Shown: positions 7,321-9,138 of the stretch, piece after piece | How positions within the stretch are numbered: the stretch's first letter is position 1 | Layout: every line of letters starts with the position of its first letter | Origin: Faecalibacterium sp. UBA1771 | GTDB taxonomy: Bacteria; Bacillota; Clostridia; Oscillospirales; Ruminococcaceae | Assembly: GCA_002315315.1 (NCBI GenBank) | Contig: DCGT01000012.1 | Coordinates: 32,043-41,180 of the forward strand | Direction of reading: 5' to 3' | Length of the DNA stretch: 9,138 nucleotides | The notes under the pieces: model-generated | The model's input: only the letters and a program-made list of their open reading frames with translations | Database searches by the model: none | What the model was told of the DNA's origin: nothing | Program-made: the position numbers and the translations under genes

Positions 7321-8457
7321 TTATCTTGTCAGCAGTACAACGGCGTGAGCGCTCGCTCCCTCTCCGCTTCCGGTAAAGCCGAGCTTTTCCTCCGTAGTTG
7401 CCTTTACACTTACCGAATCGGGCTCAACTCCGAGCGCGTCGGCAAGATTAACGGACATCTGTTTCGTAAATGCGGAGATTTTGGGTCTTTGCATTACAAG
7501 AGTAGCATCGGCATTGACAACTTGGTATCCCTTTTCACCAACAACCCTCACCGCCTCTTTGAGCAGAACAAGACTGTCGATGCCGAGAAACCGGTCATCG
7601 TTGTCGGGAAAAAGCTTGCCTATATCGCCGCAGTTGGCTGCACCGAGTACCGCGTCGGCAACGGCGTGAGTGAGAACATCGGCGTCGGAATGACCGTCCA
7701 AGCCTAATTCGTAAGGCACCTCTACACCGCCGAGGACGAGCCTTCTGCCTTGCTTGAAACGATGAACATCGTAGCCGTGACCAACACGAATACCGATATC
7801 ACCGAGCATTGTCCTCGCCCTTGAAATATCCTCTGTCGTTGTTATTTTAAAATTTGTTCTCTCTCCGTCCACTATCTTCACCTTAAGTCCCGCATTTTCG
7901 AAAATCTGTGCATCATCAAAAGCATCGTGCAGACCGGCAATCAGCCGGCGGTATTCATCCGCCCTCAAAACCTGCGGAGTCGACGATGCTCTTAACAGCG
8001 AGCGGTCAGGCGTTGAAACAATATTCCCGTCATTGTCGATAATTTTTATCGTGTCAACGGCGGGGACGGCATTTACCGAAGCACCGTACTCAAATGCTGC
8101 TTCAATAGTCCTCGTAACAAGGTCATCGCTTGCAAAGGGTCGCGCGGCGTCGTGTATACAGAAAAACTCCGTATCGGCACCTGAAGCGGCTGTTCCGTTT
8201 TTTGCCGATTCGAGCCGTGTCGAGCCTCCCGCCGTTACCGCCCTCAGCTTGCTCAGGTCGGACAGCATATTTCCAACCGTTTCGATTCTGTCGGGTCGAG
8301 TAACGACAACGAGCTCGGTGACTAGCGAATTGCCGTTTAGAAGCTCTGCCGAACGGCGCAGTACCGTCTTGCCGGCAAGCTCTATCATCATTTTATCTTC
8401 ACCCATACGCGTCGAGCTGCCGCCCGCGAGCAGTAAAGCCGTGACCTTTCTCTGCAT
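7321..8457 (-). CDS. ispDF: Bifunctional IspD-IspF, non-mevalonate isoprenoid pathway
   Basis: Carries two steps of the methylerythritol-phosphate pathway: CTP-dependent cytidylylation of MEP (IspD) and cyclisation to MEcPP (IspF). IspD, residues about 4-218: nucleotide-binding LLLAGGSSTRMG at 8-19, K22, GGSTRLESAKNG at 77-88, HDAARPF at 102-108, AVPAVDTIK at 130-138, TPQ at 160-162 and FKITTTEDI at 203-211. IspF, about 222-378: metal-binding DVH at 230-232 and HSDADV at 256-261, DIGKLFPD at 278-285, and KATTEEKLGFTG at 352-363; all key residues are present. There is almost no linker. The CTP-binding loop is two residues shorter between R17 and the Lys than in E. coli IspD, the usual KQ is KM, and the usual QTPQ reads STPQ (159-162). 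The ATG has GGGAGG 7 nt upstream. It is a separate transcription unit ahead of the cda operon. The intermediate kinase IspE is not in the window. Confidence 0.95.
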   Translation of the reverse strand: MQRKVTALLLAGGSSTRMGEDKMMIELAGKTVLRRSAELLNGNSLVTELVVVTRPDRIETVGNMLSDLSKLRAVTAGGSTRLESAKNGTAASGADTEFFCIHDAARPFASDDLVTRTIEAAFEYGASVNAVPAVDTIKIIDNDGNIVSTPDRSLLRASSTPQVLRADEYRRLIAGLHDAFDDAQIFENAGLKVKIVDGERTNFKITTTEDISRARTMLGDIGIRVGHGYDVHRFKQGRRLVLGGVEVPYELGLDGHSDADVLTHAVADAVLGAANCGDIGKLFPDNDDRFLGIDSLVLLKEAVRVVGEKGYQVVNADATLVMQRPKISAFTKQMSVNLADALGVEPDSVSVKATTEEKLGFTGSGEGASAHAVVLLTR

Positions 8458-8464
8458 ATCAAAT

Positions 8465-8477
8465 CCTCCCGAAGGGA
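8465..8477 (-). promoter_or_regulatory. ispDF ribosome-binding site folded into a hairpin
   Basis: The Shine-Dalgarno GGGAGG (8465-8470) is 7 nt before the ATG. Its first bases belong to a 4-bp TCCC/GGGA hairpin with a 3-nt loop (8467-8477), which would partly hide the site. The alternative is a UUCG-capped two-pair stem. Confidence 0.45.
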
Positions 8478-8532
8478 ATCAAAGTCATTTTTCGATTACA
8501 GTTTATACCGATTCGAGCAAAAATACAAGCCG

Positions 8533-8607
8533 CCGAAGGACACGGTGTTTATGAAATATTCCGAAAAGCTCTCAATCAGAGACAGCAAGTATTCTTTTCT
8601 CCTTCGG
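8533..8607 (-). promoter_or_regulatory. Nested inverted repeats in the ispDF 5' leader
   Basis: On the minus strand CCGAAGGA (8607-8600) is perfectly complementary to TCCTTCGG (8540-8533), an 8-bp stem enclosing 59 nt. Directly inside, GAAAAG (8599-8594) can pair with CTTTTC, and within that CTCT pairs with AGAG around a short loop. Other pairings compete: TTCGG following CTTTT, and a CCTTCGG next to the ribosome-binding site (8475-8469), are also complementary to the first arm. No T-box or other riboswitch class that I know is recognisable. A leader RNA is an inference from these repeats and the upstream promoter. Confidence 0.4.
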
Positions 8608-8634
8608 TTTGACTCAGTCTGCTGATTTACTGCG

Positions 8635-8664
8635 TTTATACTTATGGTTTTCGATTTATATCAA
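8635..8664 (-). promoter_or_regulatory. Predicted sigma-A-type promoter of ispDF
   Basis: TTGATA (8659-8664, 5 of 6 to consensus) and TATAAA (8635-8640, 5 of 6) are separated by 18 bp on the minus strand, just after the esterase terminator. Transcription would begin near 8628, giving a leader of about 170 nt. A second TATAAA closer to the gene (near 8507) lacks a convincing -35. Confidence 0.55.
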
Positions 8665-8690
8665 ATTTACACGTCAAAAAACGAATTGAA

Positions 8691-8721
8691 AAGGCAGCAC
8701 CGTAACTTGCGATGCTGCCTT
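8691..8721 (-). terminator. Intrinsic terminator of the carboxylesterase gene
   Basis: A perfect 9-bp stem AAGGCAGCA/TGCTGCCTT (8713-8721 with 8691-8699) has a 13-nt loop. On the minus strand it is followed by TTC and then, after a short gap, by a run of T residues (TTTTTT near 8677-8682). It begins 8 bp after the esterase stop. The plus-strand side lacks a T run, so it acts in the minus direction. Confidence 0.8.
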
Positions 8722-8728
8722 GAAAATA

Positions 8729-9138
8729 TTAAACGTGAGGGTCATCGGGGACGGAGGTCCAGCGTGCTGTGTTGGGGTCGGGATTGGGATTGAACTCCGG
8801 TTCACCCTGTCCTATTGTGCCGTTGCCGAACACCATGGTAAAATTGTCGTCCTCGGTGTATGCGCGCCACTCGGGCAGACCCTTGCCGTCCGGCTCGCCG
8901 TTTTTCATAAAGTTTGTCCAATAGGTGACCATTGTGTCGGACAGCTCATAGTCAAATTTTTCAAACGGACGCCAGCATCTTTCCAGCGTGCCGTGAATAT
9001 GCCAAAGCTCGCTCGAATGCCATGAGCCGGAATCATCGCCCGGGAGAGCGCGGCAGAAGAAATAGAGGTAACCGGGCTTTCTGCCGAGCCTTTGCTGATT
9101 GAGCAGGAATTTGCGCATTCCCTCGTTTATTGCCATTT
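8729..9138 (-). CDS. Type-B carboxylesterase, C-terminal part (5' end outside window)
   Basis: The last 135 or so residues of a carboxylesterase/para-nitrobenzyl-esterase family alpha/beta hydrolase, which normally has about 500 residues. The frame is open through the right edge, so the ATG at 9134-9136 is an internal Met and not the start. Visible features are YLYFFCRALPG (22-32 of the visible part), then GSWHSSELWHIHGTL, where the His of WHSSEL (codon 9017-9019) is in the position of the catalytic-triad His, and MVTYWTNFMKNGEPDG followed by LPEWRAYT, the conserved end of this family. The nucleophile elbow and the acidic triad residue are outside. Substrate cannot be told; dietary or xenobiotic esters are typical guesses. 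A strong terminator follows, so it is not cotranscribed with ispDF. Confidence 0.9.
   Translation of the reverse strand, partial: MAINEGMRKFLLNQQRLGRKPGYLYFFCRALPGDDSGSWHSSELWHIHGTLERCWRPFEKFDYELSDTMVTYWTNFMKNGEPDGKGLPEWRAYTEDDNFTMVFGNGTIGQGEPEFNPNPDPNTARWTSVPDDPHV

Noticed and set aside
8033..8554. Plus-strand open frame of 173 codons
   Set aside because: Ser/Val-rich reading of the antisense of ispDF that runs into the leader; no ribosome-binding site or motif supports it.
8458..8628. T-box or other known riboswitch before ispDF
   Set aside because: No T-box core sequence, no terminator/antiterminator with a T run, and no aptamer motif that I recognise; only unnamed inverted repeats can be supported.

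Overview
The window is a stretch of bacterial chromosome in which every supported gene lies on the minus strand, so transcription runs from high to low coordinates. Gene content suggests an anaerobic Firmicute of class Clostridia, possibly Oscillospiraceae/Ruminococcaceae-like. The grounds are a CdaA/CdaR pair, a bifunctional long Rel protein next to a long Firmicutes-type RecJ, a fused IspDF of the non-mevalonate pathway, strong purine-rich Shine-Dalgarno sites and a moderate G+C content. The lineage is an inference from gene families, not from a marker gene.

Layout in the direction of transcription: (1) 9138-8729, the C-terminal part of a type-B carboxylesterase whose beginning is outside the window, closed by a good intrinsic terminator (8691-8721). 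(2) A 271-bp intergenic stretch (8458-8728) with a sigma-A-like promoter and a leader of about 170 nt containing inverted repeats and a hairpin over the ribosome-binding site. (3) ispDF (8457-7321), a bifunctional isoprenoid-precursor enzyme. (4) A 153-bp intergenic stretch (7168-7320) with an inverted repeat and a strong extended -10 promoter. (5) A tightly packed five-gene cluster: cdaA (GTG start) - cdaR - a COG2509 FAD-dependent oxidoreductase - recJ - rel. Rel is cut by the left edge after 457 codons. Junctions within the cluster are a 14-bp overlap and gaps of 12, 16 and 2 bp, which strongly suggests a single operon.

The main biological point is that the operon apparently driven by the promoter at 7253-7281 encodes the synthases for two nucleotide second messengers: c-di-AMP (CdaA, with its regulator CdaR) and (p)ppGpp (Rel). 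Between them lie a repair nuclease and a flavoprotein of unknown substrate. In many Firmicutes cdaA-cdaR is followed by glmM, and recJ and rel are separated by apt; neither glmM nor apt is present here. The families are all known, and I see no wholly new system. The unusual features are the gene arrangement, the leader structures and some non-consensus residues in Rel and RecJ.

No tRNA, rRNA, CRISPR array, insertion sequence or attachment site was seen. Long open frames on the plus strand are antisense shadows of the genes listed.
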